From contig NZ_JAVVES010000060.1 in the NCBI RefSeq assembly GCF_032250955.1, forward strand, positions 1-15,028: a DNA stretch of 15,028 bases, read 5' to 3'. This DNA comes from Sulfuriflexus sp032250955. Its GTDB lineage: Bacteria > Pseudomonadota > Gammaproteobacteria > AKS1. Each line of letters opens with the position of its first letter. Positions within the stretch are counted from its first letter, which is position 1. Below, piece by piece: positions 14,600-15,028 of the stretch. The notes under the pieces are model-generated. The model was not told the origin of the DNA and did not search any database. It worked only from the letters and a program-made list of their open reading frames with translations. The translations under genes were made by a program, and so were the position numbers.

Positions 14600-14608
14600 A
14601 GCGTGCCC

Positions 14609-15028
14609 CTAGAACTGATGTCCACCATGAGCACCGAAGCTCATGATGTACTGGATAGTGAACTGGTTGTCAGCGTCACCCGGCCTGGACTTGTCACGGT
14701 TGTACTGAAAACGGACCCGATTATATTCATTCCGGGAGTAATCCAGCATGGCGCTAAGCCGTGACGGATCGTAATCACTGTTCAGGCCGGCCTCGTTGAG
14801 CACATCGATATCGGTGCCGCGGTTATCCGACCAGAGCTCGTCATAGCGTGCACCTATGCGCCATCGCGGCCGGAACTGGTACACCGCCTGGGTGTACCAG
14901 CCACGTTGCTTGCCACGATAGGCGGTTATCTCCGCGCCGTCGTCGACGGCGATGCTGCCATCCTCGCTGCGCTGAAAGTACTCCGCCTGGAAAGTGAAAT
15001 TGCGCTCTGTGGGATTACCCCGCGGAGC
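14609..15028 (-). CDS. Outer-membrane beta-barrel protein, C-terminal part (runs off the window)
   Basis: The frame is open to the window edge, giving 139 residues plus the stop. An internal GTG at 14884 is not needed as a start. The sequence shows alternating polar/aromatic strands separated by charged turns: NFTFQAEYFQR, GWYTQAVYQFRPRWRIGARY, LSAMLDYSRN, RVRFQYNRDK, QFTIQYIMSFGAHGGHQF. It ends in Phe, the usual C-terminal signal for insertion by the BAM complex. It is the first visible gene of the run with the metal-binding protein and permease, so it may pass metal or a metal chelate across the outer membrane. I cannot name the family exactly. Confidence 0.72.
   Translation of the reverse strand, partial: APRGNPTERNFTFQAEYFQRSEDGSIAVDDGAEITAYRGKQRGWYTQAVYQFRPRWRIGARYDELWSDNRGTDIDVLNEAGLNSDYDPSRLSAMLDYSRNEYNRVRFQYNRDKSRPGDADNQFTIQYIMSFGAHGGHQF

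Overview
This window comes from a gammaproteobacterial chromosome with a fairly GC-rich backbone. The main evidence is the macromolecular-synthesis cluster rpsU-yqeY-dnaG-rpoD, with tsaD divergent from it and plsY, folB and folK beyond. That layout is familiar from Pseudomonas and other Gammaproteobacteria. RpoD (613 aa) and TsaD (337 aa) have the same lengths as my recollection of the E. coli proteins, and the conserved RpoD core is close to the E. coli sequence. I cannot name the genus.

Layout. 1-655: the end of a small unrecognised ORF, three spaced copies of a TGTCGCAAAT-type repeat that look like the end of a transposon, and a long hairpin. 655-1575 (-): an AT-rich gene for a membrane-anchored AbiGi-like protein, a candidate phage-defence gene inserted just downstream of folK. 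1586-2427 (-): folB-folK. 2428-2803: a repeat-filled spacer framed by inverted copies of a ~30-bp repeat. 2804-3427 (+): plsY. 3508-4521 (-): tsaD. 4696-9374 (+): rpsU, yqeY, dnaG, rpoD, then a strong hairpin terminator. 9371-12187: an accessory block with an HNH endonuclease gene, a tRNA-Ile(CAU) gene split by a 258-nt group I intron, and a minus-strand operon of HTH/ImmA-IrrE peptidase, a PIN nuclease broken by an in-frame TAA, and a SAP-like protein. 12311-12845 (+): a small basic protein and a YdjM/DUF457-like membrane protein. 12929-15028 (-): a metal (zinc-type) ABC permease, its periplasmic binding protein, and the C-terminal part of an outer-membrane beta-barrel.

How it fits together. 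The housekeeping genes serve translation initiation and tRNA modification (bS21, t6A synthesis), replication priming (DnaG), transcription (sigma-70), folate synthesis and phospholipid synthesis. The accessory genes sit at the edges of this block. The most interesting items are: the self-splicing-type intron in the CAU anticodon loop of tRNA-Ile, with a free-standing HNH gene directly beside it; the three-gene HTH-peptidase/PIN/SAP operon, which resembles a toxin-antitoxin or defence module with an added putative DNA-binding subunit and a nonsense codon in the nuclease; and the AbiGi-like membrane protein. All functional calls come from reading motifs by eye; no database search was run.
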